Positions 7,770 to 15,319 of a DNA stretch of 16,910 nt are shown here, in pieces. The translations under genes were made by a program, and so were the position numbers. Numbering within the stretch: the stretch's first letter is position 1; each line of letters begins with the position of its first letter. Below the pieces are notes generated by a model. It was not told the DNA's origin and searched no databases. It saw only the letters and a list, made by a program, of their open reading frames with translations. The stretch comes from Hodarchaeum sp048939725. GTDB lineage: Archaea > Asgardarchaeota > Heimdallarchaeia > Hodarchaeales > Hodarchaeaceae. Where the stretch lies: positions 1 to 16,910 of the forward strand of contig JBHLPG010000071.1 of assembly GCA_048939725.1 (NCBI GenBank). The letters are read 5' to 3'.

Positions 7770-8735
7770 CTAGAGCTGATCATCAAGCCATTCTAAGAAC
7801 TCATCTGTTGGTGTTGAGCTAAATTCGGGTTTAGCGGTGAGATCCTTTTCAGAAGTCTTCTTTCGTCTTGTTCGTGATTTAGATTGAGGAACTCCTGCTA
7901 ACCAATCTTCGAACGAATCTACAGCATCTTTCCTCTTTTTTCTTTGATCCCATTCTTCGACAATCTTCTTCTTCTTTAGAAGCCACTTTGGAGGGGTCAT
8001 TACTTGTTGGATCCCCTCCATACACCGTAATGTGTGGGCTTCATAAGGAGGAATGCCATAACCCTGAGAGAGGATCCGAATTTCATGCATGATTAGATCT
8101 GTAGCTGCTCTCAGAGCATATGGATCAAACATATCCGTTTTATCATAATTATGAAGAAAGATAGGATTTCCAACTTTGAGGGTAACTTTCTTACCAGGAG
8201 TGGGCCAATTCCCGCCGTAGGGTAATATTCCATCTGTGCCAATGATGCCTATTGGGACAACAGGTGAATCTGTCTCGAACGCAAAACGGGCAACTCCCAC
8301 TTTGCCTTCTAACTCTTTTCTGGAGTAGCGAATGTGGCCTTCTGGGAAAATACCAAGCGCTTGATTATGCTCTAAAACATCGATTCCTCTTCTGATGGCT
8401 TCTTGGTTTCCTCTTTTCTTGACAGGAATAACTCCAAAATAATCCATCATCGTTCCCCAGAACCTGTTCTTCCAGAGGGCACTTTTTTTTCCTAGAAAGT
8501 ATATACGCTTTTGTTTCATTTCCGTGGGGACAGCCAATCCCATTAGAAAAGCGTCAATGACACTTTCATGATTACCTGCAAAGATAACACCTTCCCGAAG
8601 TTCATCGATATTATCAGTGAGTATTTGCCTCCCTTCTATCTCTAATCGGTAACCAAATAGTGCAGCGAGTTGAACTGCTCTTCTAATGACTCCATATTTT
8701 ACATCAGAAATATTTTCTGAAAGACTATCAGCCAT
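7770..8735 (-). CDS. PlsC-type 1-acyl-glycerol-3-phosphate acyltransferase with charged C-terminal tail
   Basis: This 321-residue protein carries the lysophospholipid acyltransferase (PlsC/LPLAT) blocks. Block I is NHESVID (H56-x4-D61), block II GVIPVKKRG (101-109), block III FPEG (130-133) and block IV VVPIGIIGT (159-167). Such enzymes move an acyl chain to a lysophosphatidic-acid-like acceptor at the membrane. Unlike typical PlsC of about 240 residues, it continues for about 75 residues with a Lys/Arg-rich stretch (253-270 and 285-300). Two copies of D-x-F-x-[DE]-W-L lie at 273-279 and 311-317. No clear Shine-Dalgarno precedes the ATG. The hydrolase gene follows 18 bp downstream. In an archaeon with ether lipids the true acceptor is uncertain. 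Confidence 0.88.
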   Translation of the reverse strand: MADSLSENISDVKYGVIRRAVQLAALFGYRLEIEGRQILTDNIDELREGVIFAGNHESVIDAFLMGLAVPTEMKQKRIYFLGKKSALWKNRFWGTMMDYFGVIPVKKRGNQEAIRRGIDVLEHNQALGIFPEGHIRYSRKELEGKVGVARFAFETDSPVVPIGIIGTDGILPYGGNWPTPGKKVTLKVGNPIFLHNYDKTDMFDPYALRAATDLIMHEIRILSQGYGIPPYEAHTLRCMEGIQQVMTPPKWLLKKKKIVEEWDQRKKRKDAVDSFEDWLAGVPQSKSRTRRKKTSEKDLTAKPEFSSTPTDEFLEWLDDQL

Positions 8736-8861
8736 TCAGGAACAACTCATAATTATTAAGGCCAGCTAGATGGCCGATTGGATGAATGATGAGGACTTGT
8801 TACCTTCTTTATCATACCAATAGTGGATAAAAATCTTATCATGGAAGCAGAATATCAGGCA
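8736..8861. other. Intergenic region between ThpR and PlsC genes
   Basis: The 126-bp gap holds one short perfect inverted repeat, GGCCA-N6-TGGCC at 8760-8775. On the minus strand it is followed by TTAATAATTAT. It may be a weak hairpin terminator for the upstream gene or a protein site. Nothing else is recognisable, and no strong TATA element was found at a fitting distance from the PlsC start. Confidence 0.25.
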
Positions 8862-9419
8862 TTACTTTAACGGTACGACTAATAAATTCTCATAAATAGC
8901 GCCTTTTGGAGTGAGAGTACTTTTCTTTAGAATTAATTCATCTATCATTTGATCCCCAATAGGAAGGGTTTTTGAGTTTTGGATAATGGTAGTTAATTGC
9001 TTTTTATCAGAATTCCGTAATTTTTTAATCCGACTTAGGGTTAAATGGGGAGAAAATCGTCTTTTCTCTTTTGGAAAACCAATCGGATTTAATTTCTCTT
9101 CTACAAGTCCTGCGAGCTGTTTGAGATTCTCACTCCCTTCCTTTATCCCAATCCATACTACTCGTATATAATTAAGATTGGGAAAACACCCCATTCCTTC
9201 TAATGTTATATCAAACGAAGGGAAGTCAATTGTCTGAATTGCTTGTTTGATTCGTCCAATTTGAGTATCCGGAACTTCTCCCAAGAATTTCAATGTCAAG
9301 TGTACCTGATTTGGTTTCACTGGCCGAACTCCATCAAATTTAATCTTTGAAATTAACTCTTCTATTCGGGAAACAACCTCAGATTTATTGATTTCGACAC
9401 ATATGAAAGAACGAACCAT
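8862..9419 (-). CDS. thpR: RNA 2',3'-cyclic phosphodiesterase (ThpR/LigT, 2H family)
   Basis: The 185-residue product is a classic two-histidine phosphoesterase. It starts MVRSFICVEI and has HLTLKFLGEV (HxT at 40-42) and FSPHLTLSRIK (HxT at 125-127). The length equals the archaeal/bacterial ThpR (formerly '2'-5' RNA ligase') family. The enzyme opens RNA 2',3'-cyclic phosphates, probably in the cytoplasm during RNA repair or tRNA processing. Its ATG lies 10 bp after the MFS stop, so it shares that transcript. The two functions are not obviously linked. Confidence 0.93.
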   Translation of the reverse strand: MVRSFICVEINKSEVVSRIEELISKIKFDGVRPVKPNQVHLTLKFLGEVPDTQIGRIKQAIQTIDFPSFDITLEGMGCFPNLNYIRVVWIGIKEGSENLKQLAGLVEEKLNPIGFPKEKRRFSPHLTLSRIKKLRNSDKKQLTTIIQNSKTLPIGDQMIDELILKKSTLTPKGAIYENLLVVPLK

Positions 9420-9429
9420 TATTTTTCAT

Positions 9430-10641
9430 CTAGATTTGGCTTGTTTTCAATTTTCTTTTTAAATTTCTTGTTATTATGAATAGAGTTGATACTGCAGTTG
9501 TGTACATTATAGCTGTAATTGTAAAAGACAAATAAAAATCCTTTGTCTCATCGATTATCATTGCACTGATTGAAGGACTAAAGCTACGACCTAGTCGATC
9601 AGATACTCGCATTAATGATTGAATCCTTGCACGAAATGCTTCTGGTACGTAATCTTGTACTATGGTGGTTTGAGCTGGACTACTCATATTCATAAGTACA
9701 ATTCGAAATAAGAACGCAATGAGTGACAATGGTAGAAATGTGCTATAAGCTATAATTAAAATTAAGGGTATGGATATTCCTTGTGTTAAATAAATCACTT
9801 TGGCATTACTACCTAAAACAGATGATAACAATGGAATAAATCCCATAAAAATGGCGGTGAGAACTTGTGCAGTTCCCATAATTATGTTAACCTCAGAAGG
9901 ACCAAGAAGGAACCGTTTGACAAAATAAGGTTGAGTAAAAGGAACTAAAAAGCCAGCGCCAAACCCAATCATTATCGAAATAGCTAGAAAACCAATGATA
10001 TAGGTTCCCTCGGGGCTTCTAATCATATTCTTTATTTCTGGTTTTGGTTGATTTTCAACATTATTCCTCCACACTTCGGTATTCATTAATAGCAAGGCGG
10101 GTACTATTGCAAAAGTAGTAACTAGGAATGTCACAAACATTGTTTGTTGAAGGTTCCTATAAGAGAATTCATTTTGGTTAAAAATGAAGAAGAAGGATGA
10201 TAAGAAATAACCAAGAGCCAGATTGCCCCATCGCATAGTCTCATTCCTTGTAAAAACATTAATCCTATTAGTTGGATTATTATGAGCTAGAATAGCGACT
10301 TGAGATGGCATTATCATACCTTGTCCAAGGCCAACCCCAAATCCTCCTAATAACAAATATTCCCAATGGGGTGGAGGTGTAAAAGCAATTATGAAGTAAG
10401 ATAAAGCATAGATCACAGTCCCGCTTAAAACTAATCGTTTGTGACCTAATTTATCAGAAAGAAAAGCCGCTGGAAAAAGAAACAATAGGTTAGAGAATGT
10501 TTGGATTGATTGAATGAAACCATAATTAACGATAGTTCCCCCCAAGACCTCAACATACGAGGGGAAATTACCTCGGGAGAAAGACTGCCCAAGGGCAAGA
10601 AAAGCTGTTGAAAGATAGATCAAAATGTTATTTCTTTTCAT
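9430..10641 (-). CDS. Major facilitator superfamily transporter
   Basis: This 403-residue protein is strongly hydrophobic throughout, with about 12 predicted membrane helices. MFS motif A, FLSDKLGHKR, lies at 60-69 between helices 2 and 3. A hydrophilic central loop at about 187-212 separates two six-helix halves. The segment from about 330 (FRARIQSLMRVSDRLGRSFSP) resembles a second motif-A-like loop followed by conserved helix-11 residues. The layout fits drug/metabolite efflux or uptake carriers, but substrate cannot be read. There is no obvious Shine-Dalgarno before the ATG. A TATA-like element at 10671-10680 is well placed for a short leader. It heads a unit with thpR. Confidence 0.88.
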   Translation of the reverse strand: MKRNNILIYLSTAFLALGQSFSRGNFPSYVEVLGGTIVNYGFIQSIQTFSNLLFLFPAAFLSDKLGHKRLVLSGTVIYALSYFIIAFTPPPHWEYLLLGGFGVGLGQGMIMPSQVAILAHNNPTNRINVFTRNETMRWGNLALGYFLSSFFFIFNQNEFSYRNLQQTMFVTFLVTTFAIVPALLLMNTEVWRNNVENQPKPEIKNMIRSPEGTYIIGFLAISIMIGFGAGFLVPFTQPYFVKRFLLGPSEVNIIMGTAQVLTAIFMGFIPLLSSVLGSNAKVIYLTQGISIPLILIIAYSTFLPLSLIAFLFRIVLMNMSSPAQTTIVQDYVPEAFRARIQSLMRVSDRLGRSFSPSISAMIIDETKDFYLSFTITAIMYTTAVSTLFIITRNLKRKLKTSQI

Positions 10642-10773
10642 CTGTGATCGTTAATTCCAATATTTTTTGCTTATATTTAGGAATATCAGCCAAAAATAGT
10701 GTACTTTGGTTTAACAGAACAATTAAGTGGGAATTAAATAACGAGTTTAAAGAATGAGATTGGACTGGACAAA
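10642..10773. other. Intergenic region between VOC and MFS genes
   Basis: This 132-bp AT-rich gap separates the VOC stop (10774) from the MFS start (10641). Apart from the TATA-like element at 10671-10680, I see no repeat, RNA or ORF. Confidence 0.3.
10671..10680 (-). promoter_or_regulatory. Putative TATA element for the MFS-thpR unit
   Basis: Read on the minus strand this is CTAAATATAA, close to the archaeal TATA box. It sits about 30-39 bp upstream of the MFS ATG, predicting a start site near 10648 and a leader of under 10 nt. That agrees with the missing Shine-Dalgarno sequence. Confidence 0.45.
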
Positions 10774-11145
10774 CTAATGGAATTCTACAATCTCATGAAC
10801 ATTCCCAAATGGGTCTTTGAATGCAGTAAAAATCCCCGCAGGAAATTCTTTTACCTCAGAATAGAGGAATTCGACTCCTTTATCAGTTAACTCCTTTATT
10901 ATCTGTTTTAAATCGATGGTTCTGAATATTATTAGCGATTGGGCCTGATTAGGGTAGTCAATCTTTGTGTTTTTTTGAACCTTATACAAAAGTAATCGAA
11001 TACCCCCCTTTTGGATTAAATCTACGGCTTGAGGAGGGTAGTAGTGCTCCTTCGAAAGTTCAAATCCAAGTACTTCGGTATACCAAGCAATAGCTTCTTC
11101 AAGATTTGTTACATTAATTTGATTCATTGCAATTTCAAGCATCAT
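10774..11145 (-). CDS. VOC (glyoxalase/bleomycin-resistance/dioxygenase) domain protein
   Basis: The 123-residue product is a single vicinal-oxygen-chelate domain. It has the first beta-alpha unit NVTNLEEAIAWYTEVLGFEL (11-30), a central RLLLYKV strand (50-56) and the closing FKDPFGNVHEIVEF (109-122) with Glu118 as a probable metal ligand. The first strand has Asn/Gln where glyoxalase I has His or Gln, so the metal site and activity are uncertain. GAGGT in the upstream 10 bases supports the start. The second ATG (11142) has the better spacing and may be the one used. It lies 39 bp downstream of an aldo/keto reductase gene and may belong to that unit, for example in reactive carbonyl handling. 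That role is an inference. Confidence 0.82.
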   Translation of the reverse strand: MMLEIAMNQINVTNLEEAIAWYTEVLGFELSKEHYYPPQAVDLIQKGGIRLLLYKVQKNTKIDYPNQAQSLIIFRTIDLKQIIKELTDKGVEFLYSEVKEFPAGIFTAFKDPFGNVHEIVEFH

Positions 11146-11184
11146 CTTACCTCATTTCAATATCTTGACTCTGGTACTTAATCT

Positions 11185-12186
11185 TTATCCCCATTGACGA
11201 AAGGGTGTTGTAGGTTTATTATCTAAAATTTCTTCTATTTTTTCTAATGTTTCTTCGTCTAAATTTACATCACATGCTCCAGCATTCTCTATGACTTGTT
11301 CAGGTTTTGAAGCTCCCATTATGGTTGATGAAATCTCGGGATTACGTAAGACCCATGCCAAAGCTAACTGACTCAATGGTATCTCAAGAGAGTTTGCTAT
11401 TTCTGTAAGATTCAGGATTAGTGGTCTGCGTTTCTCAAATATACCTGCTGGAATATCTTTTCTAATAGTCTCAATTGAGAAACGACTCCCTTCTGGTATT
11501 TTCTCGATGTATTTCCCAGTGTAAAATCCTGAAGCTAAAGCTTCAAAGGCTGTAATGCCTAATCCATGATGTTTTGCAACATCAAAGAGTTCTACTTCAA
11601 TGAATCGCGCATTCAAATGATAGGGTGGTTCTTCAACTGCTGGTGGAATTAAACAATGCTCTTTCGCTATCCCAATTGTTCTTTCTACTAGAAACGGTGG
11701 CCACCAGCTGGTTCCCCAATAGTGCACTAAACCTTCTTCTATCAGATTAGTCATTGTTCTGATTGTCTCTTCTAGGGGAGTTTCTCGATCAGGTCGATGA
11801 CAATAATAGATATCAAGATAGTCGGTCTGTAGGAATCTTAATGAATCTCTAATTGATTCTCTAATATGTTTACGTGATAATCCTCCACTATTTGGGCTTT
11901 TACGTAATTGTTTGAAGACTTTACTGCTAATCACTAAGTCATCCCGCTCTTGACCTTGTAAAAATTCTCCAAGGATGATTTCTGCGCGTGTTCGTCGTTC
12001 TAGGGGAAGTTCTGAATCATCAATACCATATCGATCAGCACAATCGATAAAATTTATCCCCTGATTAACCGCTTCAGTTAAGCACGCGAGTGCAGCGTCT
12101 CTTTTAATGTATGAACCGTGATACATTGTACCAATACTAATTTCTGAGAGTTTTATTCCATGTTTTCCCATTTTTCTAAATTTCAT
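11185..12186 (-). CDS. Aldo/keto reductase (copy 1 of 3)
   Basis: This 333-residue NAD(P)H-dependent oxidoreductase has the AKR (beta/alpha)8 barrel. The catalytic tetrad is complete: Asp48 and Tyr53 (FIDCADRYG), Lys89 (VISSKV) and His130 (YYCHRPD). The start FRKMGKHGIKLSEISIGTM (3-21) and the late segment ALAWVLRNPEISSTIMGASKPEQV (about 271-294) are typical of the Kv-beta/YghZ-like branch, the latter being the coenzyme-binding region. A near-perfect Shine-Dalgarno AGGAGGT (12193-12199) lies six bases before ATG. It begins 23 bp after copy 2, which has nearly the same first eight residues, so the two look like tandem duplicates. The substrate aldehyde or ketone is unknown. Confidence 0.92.
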   Translation of the reverse strand: MKFRKMGKHGIKLSEISIGTMYHGSYIKRDAALACLTEAVNQGINFIDCADRYGIDDSELPLERRTRAEIILGEFLQGQERDDLVISSKVFKQLRKSPNSGGLSRKHIRESIRDSLRFLQTDYLDIYYCHRPDRETPLEETIRTMTNLIEEGLVHYWGTSWWPPFLVERTIGIAKEHCLIPPAVEEPPYHLNARFIEVELFDVAKHHGLGITAFEALASGFYTGKYIEKIPEGSRFSIETIRKDIPAGIFEKRRPLILNLTEIANSLEIPLSQLALAWVLRNPEISSTIMGASKPEQVIENAGACDVNLDEETLEKIEEILDNKPTTPFRQWG

Positions 12187-12209
12187 TTGAAAACCTCCTA
12201 AATTGGTGA

Positions 12210-13295
12210 TTAAAATGTTTGCGGATCTGGAGGGAATTTCCCGATTTCTGCTTTAGGATTTTGAATGACAAAATTGTTGAAATCCATGAATGATTCGGTT
12301 ATCCCTCTTCTAATTGGTTTGGGTCGGTTGTCTAAGATAGACTCTATTTTCTCACAAGTATCTGTTTTCAAATTGATGTCAATTGCCTGAATATTCTCCT
12401 CGATTCGATCAGGATTCCTTGTACTCATTAACAAGGTGTCGATATAAGGAGTTTGAATGCACCAGGCATATACAAGTTGAGGAAGTGTTATTTCTAGCTC
12501 TTGTGCGACTTCAGAAAGTTGTCTTATTTTATCGAGAATCTGAGGATCTTCCTCTAAATAGCGAGAGAAATACCCTTCATCTTCTTTGGATAGTTTTTCT
12601 AGCTTAAAATCATCATTAATTTTTCCCGTTAGCAATCCTTCAGCTAATATCCTATAAGCAACAACACCTAAATCATAATAATCAGCTGTATAAGGCAACT
12701 CAATTTCCACTGCATACCTCTGGAGCATATTATATTTAGTTTGATCACATACAGGAGGATTTAATCCTAATCTGGATGTAATACCAAAAGCACGTTCTAA
12801 TTGAACTGCTCTCCAGTTTGATGTTGCCCAATGAAGAATTTTCCCCTGCTCGATCAAATCATTCATTGCAGTTATAGTTTCTTCAAGCGGAGTTGCAAAA
12901 TCGTACCTGTGACAATAGTATAGGTCGAGATAATCAGTTTTTAGACGTTCAAGAGTTCTATTTATCGATTCATGTATGTGTTTTTTACTCAGTCCTCGGT
13001 CATTGGCATTCGTGCTCATCGGAAACATGACCTTACTACTAATTACAAAATCTGAACGGTTATATTCTTGAATGAACTCCCCAATTATTCTTTCAGCTTG
13101 GCCATATGCCCCATAGATATCAGCGCAATCTATATAGTTAATTTCTAGGTCATATGCTCTTTCAAGGCATTTTAAAGCGTCATGTTTAGAAACTGGGTTT
13201 TCAGTAAATTTGTATTGTGCTCCTCCATAAGCCATTGTCCCAAAACTAATGATAGAAACATGTAATCCACTTTTTCCTAATTTTCGAAACTTCAT
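12210..13295 (-). CDS. Aldo/keto reductase (copy 2 of 3), with C-terminal extension
   Basis: The 361-residue product has the AKR tetrad Asp56 and Tyr61 (YIDCADIYG), Lys88 (VISSKV) and His129 (YYCHR). It resembles copy 1 along its length, including the ILDN-[KR]-P segment near the end. It then continues for about 25-30 residues (to PPDPQTF) that copy 1 lacks. An extra stretch before the first helix (about 25-37) is also present. AAGGAGGAA (13305-13313) serves as Shine-Dalgarno and is embedded in the last codons of copy 3, whose stop is 3 bp from this ATG. That spacing implies co-transcription and probably translational coupling. The substrate is not known. Confidence 0.92.
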   Translation of the reverse strand: MKFRKLGKSGLHVSIISFGTMAYGGAQYKFTENPVSKHDALKCLERAYDLEINYIDCADIYGAYGQAERIIGEFIQEYNRSDFVISSKVMFPMSTNANDRGLSKKHIHESINRTLERLKTDYLDLYYCHRYDFATPLEETITAMNDLIEQGKILHWATSNWRAVQLERAFGITSRLGLNPPVCDQTKYNMLQRYAVEIELPYTADYYDLGVVAYRILAEGLLTGKINDDFKLEKLSKEDEGYFSRYLEEDPQILDKIRQLSEVAQELEITLPQLVYAWCIQTPYIDTLLMSTRNPDRIEENIQAIDINLKTDTCEKIESILDNRPKPIRRGITESFMDFNNFVIQNPKAEIGKFPPDPQTF

Positions 13296-13298
13296 AAA

Positions 13299-14321
13299 TT
13301 ATTCTTCCTCCTTATCTTCTTTATAATAAGCAAAATTATCATAGGAGAAGTCTAATTGTAATTCCGAGAATATTGAATCAATTTCAATCATTAATTGCTT
13401 TGAAATAGGGCCAAATTCCAAAGATTTCGCGTTTTCAGTTATTTGGTTCACCGTTTTCGCCCCTGGAATCGGGATCGCACGTTCATCCTTCGCCCAAATA
13501 TATCCTAAAATCCCTTGAACTAAAGTTCGACCATGTTCCGTTAACAACTCCTTTAACTGTTCTAGGAGTTGAAATGTATTGATATAACGTTCAGTATTGA
13601 AATCGACTGTTGACAGCATGTGATCTGAATTACGTTTCGTTTCTTTGGTGTATTTTCCCGTTAAAGTTCCACTTGCAAATGGGCTTCTAATAATCCCTGC
13701 TAAGTTATTTTCTTCACATATTTTGGCTATTGGCGTGTTTATTCGAGTAATCGTTAAAACATACTGTATTGCTATGCAATGCTTGCTTTTTGCAAATTGT
13801 TCCACTCTGTTGGGGTCGTCAGTACTCCAACCATAATAACGAATCTTTCCTTCGTCCACTAACTCATTTAAGCAATCTCTGATTAATAAGGCACTTGTTG
13901 GATCTTGTCGTGCATTGTGGAGCTGATAGATATCGATATAATCTGTTTGTAATCGGTTTAGGCTATTATTCACAGATTCTCGTAATTTCTGAAGGATATC
14001 TGTTTTATTCAAGTTTGTGTGTATTTTCGGGTCATATACACTCCTGAATTTGGTAGCAATGACAACATCGTCTCTCCTGTCTTTCAAGGCTTTTCCTAGG
14101 ATCTCTTCACTATGCCCATGTCCATAGGCTTCAGCTGTATCAAAGAAGTTGATTCCAACTTCCAATGCATTGCGTATTGTATCTATTGATTCCTCATCCT
14201 TTACTTTCCCATAAGCAAAAACGTTGCCATCCTCATTCTTAAAAGGTCCTCCAATCGCAAAGCATCCCATTCCCATGGCACTTACTTCAATATTACTCTT
14301 ACCTAATCTTCTTGTGTACAA
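13299..14321 (-). CDS. Aldo/keto reductase (copy 3 of 3)
   Basis: This 340-residue AKR has the tetrad Asp61 and Tyr66 (FFDTAEAYG), Lys91 (VIATKF) and His135 (IYQLHN). It diverges more from the other two, with QLHN in place of YCHR, and belongs to the general 'AKR/YajO-like' group rather than being a recent copy. GYIWAKDERAIPIPGAKTVNQI (about 286-307) is the coenzyme-binding region. The start is TTG at 14321. The conserved N-terminal RRLGKSNIEVS begins at residue 4, so no later start fits, and no ATG lies close upstream in frame. A TATA-like element sits at 14356-14364. It appears to be the first gene of the AKR block. Confidence 0.91.
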   Translation of the reverse strand: MYTRRLGKSNIEVSAMGMGCFAIGGPFKNEDGNVFAYGKVKDEESIDTIRNALEVGINFFDTAEAYGHGHSEEILGKALKDRRDDVVIATKFRSVYDPKIHTNLNKTDILQKLRESVNNSLNRLQTDYIDIYQLHNARQDPTSALLIRDCLNELVDEGKIRYYGWSTDDPNRVEQFAKSKHCIAIQYVLTITRINTPIAKICEENNLAGIIRSPFASGTLTGKYTKETKRNSDHMLSTVDFNTERYINTFQLLEQLKELLTEHGRTLVQGILGYIWAKDERAIPIPGAKTVNQITENAKSLEFGPISKQLMIEIDSIFSELQLDFSYDNFAYYKEDKEEE

Positions 14322-14353
14322 TTTAAACCAGCTTCTGTTGATTTTTACTTTAT

Positions 14354-15307
14354 TTATTTATATACATACTCATATTCTCCTTCCTCAGTAAGCCTGAAGC
14401 CATAATTCTCATATTCTTTGAAAAATTGGCCTGTACATGCTGCCCACATACGAAATTCAGGAATTTCATTTGATTTGAGGAATTTTAATCCAGACTTGAA
14501 TGCTGCTTTACGTAGTTCTGGCAGATTTTCATAACTAAAGTCTATTGCTAATTCATTTAACACTCCAATAGGATGTGTCAATGTCTTATCGTAATCGTAT
14601 GGAGGAGAATTGATTCGAACACTCCACCAAGCTACTATTTTTCCATTTTTGAAAATCAAAGTAGAATTTTCTGGGGAATATTTACCAGATTTAAATCCTG
14701 AAATTAATTCCTCTTTAGAAAGGTCACGACCAGCTATCTCCTCTTTAGAGTACCTAAAATCTAGTAAGTCATCGATTTTATCTTGATGAAAAGGTAAGAA
14801 GCTAAAACCCGTAATTTTGTAATTTAGTTCATCAGTTAAGATTGTTAAACGCTTGTTCTCACGAATCGACTTAATTGGGACTATTTTTTGGTTTCTAAGA
14901 AAGGAATGAATCTCTTTGTAATCACTGTTATACGTTGAATGGATTCTCTTAGCATTCTTTGATTTTGCTAAATCATAATTTGCTTTGAAGAGAAGATTTA
15001 ATGTTGTTTCTGTACAATATTTCTTGAGAATCAATGGATAATGAAGATTGTACGATCCTAATCGTCCATTGCATTCTGCATAACCAACAATCCCAGTCTC
15101 TGAATGAAGTAGAAACTTAATATTTTCAGTCTCATCCCCGTAACCTGTTCTTAGACTTCCATAGAAAGGATTCCATATTCTAATCTCCTCTGGTGTTGTT
15201 AAAGGCATTTTTGGATCAATTCTTGGTATTACAGTGTTAAAAATTGATGCTTGAAATTTTTCATCCCCCTCACGATAGTCTTGAATGGAATATTTTTCAA
15301 TTGACAT
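14354..15307 (-). CDS. Tandem GNAT-like acetyltransferase domain protein (paralogue A)
   Basis: The 317-residue product appears to hold two GNAT-like halves. The N-terminal half (about 5-145) runs from YSIQDYREGDEKFQASIFN to a helix/strand pair. The C-terminal half (about 165-315) has DFRYS, then LIFKNGKIVAWWSVRI as strands 2-4, followed by a helix with RKAAFKSGLKFLK and a closing YENYGFRL. That pattern ends like GNAT strand 6 and helix 4. The acetyl-CoA loop (R/Q-x-x-G-x-G/A) is degenerate here. GGAGAAGGT before the ATG supports the start. The gene begins 12 bp after paralogue B. N-acyltransfer to a small molecule or protein is possible, but the substrate is unknown and this half may be non-catalytic. 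Confidence 0.62.
   Translation of the reverse strand: MSIEKYSIQDYREGDEKFQASIFNTVIPRIDPKMPLTTPEEIRIWNPFYGSLRTGYGDETENIKFLLHSETGIVGYAECNGRLGSYNLHYPLILKKYCTETTLNLLFKANYDLAKSKNAKRIHSTYNSDYKEIHSFLRNQKIVPIKSIRENKRLTILTDELNYKITGFSFLPFHQDKIDDLLDFRYSKEEIAGRDLSKEELISGFKSGKYSPENSTLIFKNGKIVAWWSVRINSPPYDYDKTLTHPIGVLNELAIDFSYENLPELRKAAFKSGLKFLKSNEIPEFRMWAACTGQFFKEYENYGFRLTEEGEYEYVYK
14356..14364 (-). promoter_or_regulatory. Putative TATA element for the AKR block
   Basis: The minus-strand sequence TATATAAAT overlaps the last codons of the upstream GNAT-like gene. It lies about 35-43 bp before the TTG at 14321, predicting a start near 14335 and a leader of about 13 nt. It suggests the AKR genes can be expressed apart from the GNAT pair, although readthrough across the 32-bp gap is also likely. 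Confidence 0.4.
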
Positions 15308-15319
15308 TTTGACCTTCTC

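Noticed and set aside
8760..8775. GGCCA-N6-TGGCC inverted repeat as a terminator or operator
   Set aside because: The arms are only five bases and no clear T-run follows on the transcribed strand. It is listed only as a weak element.
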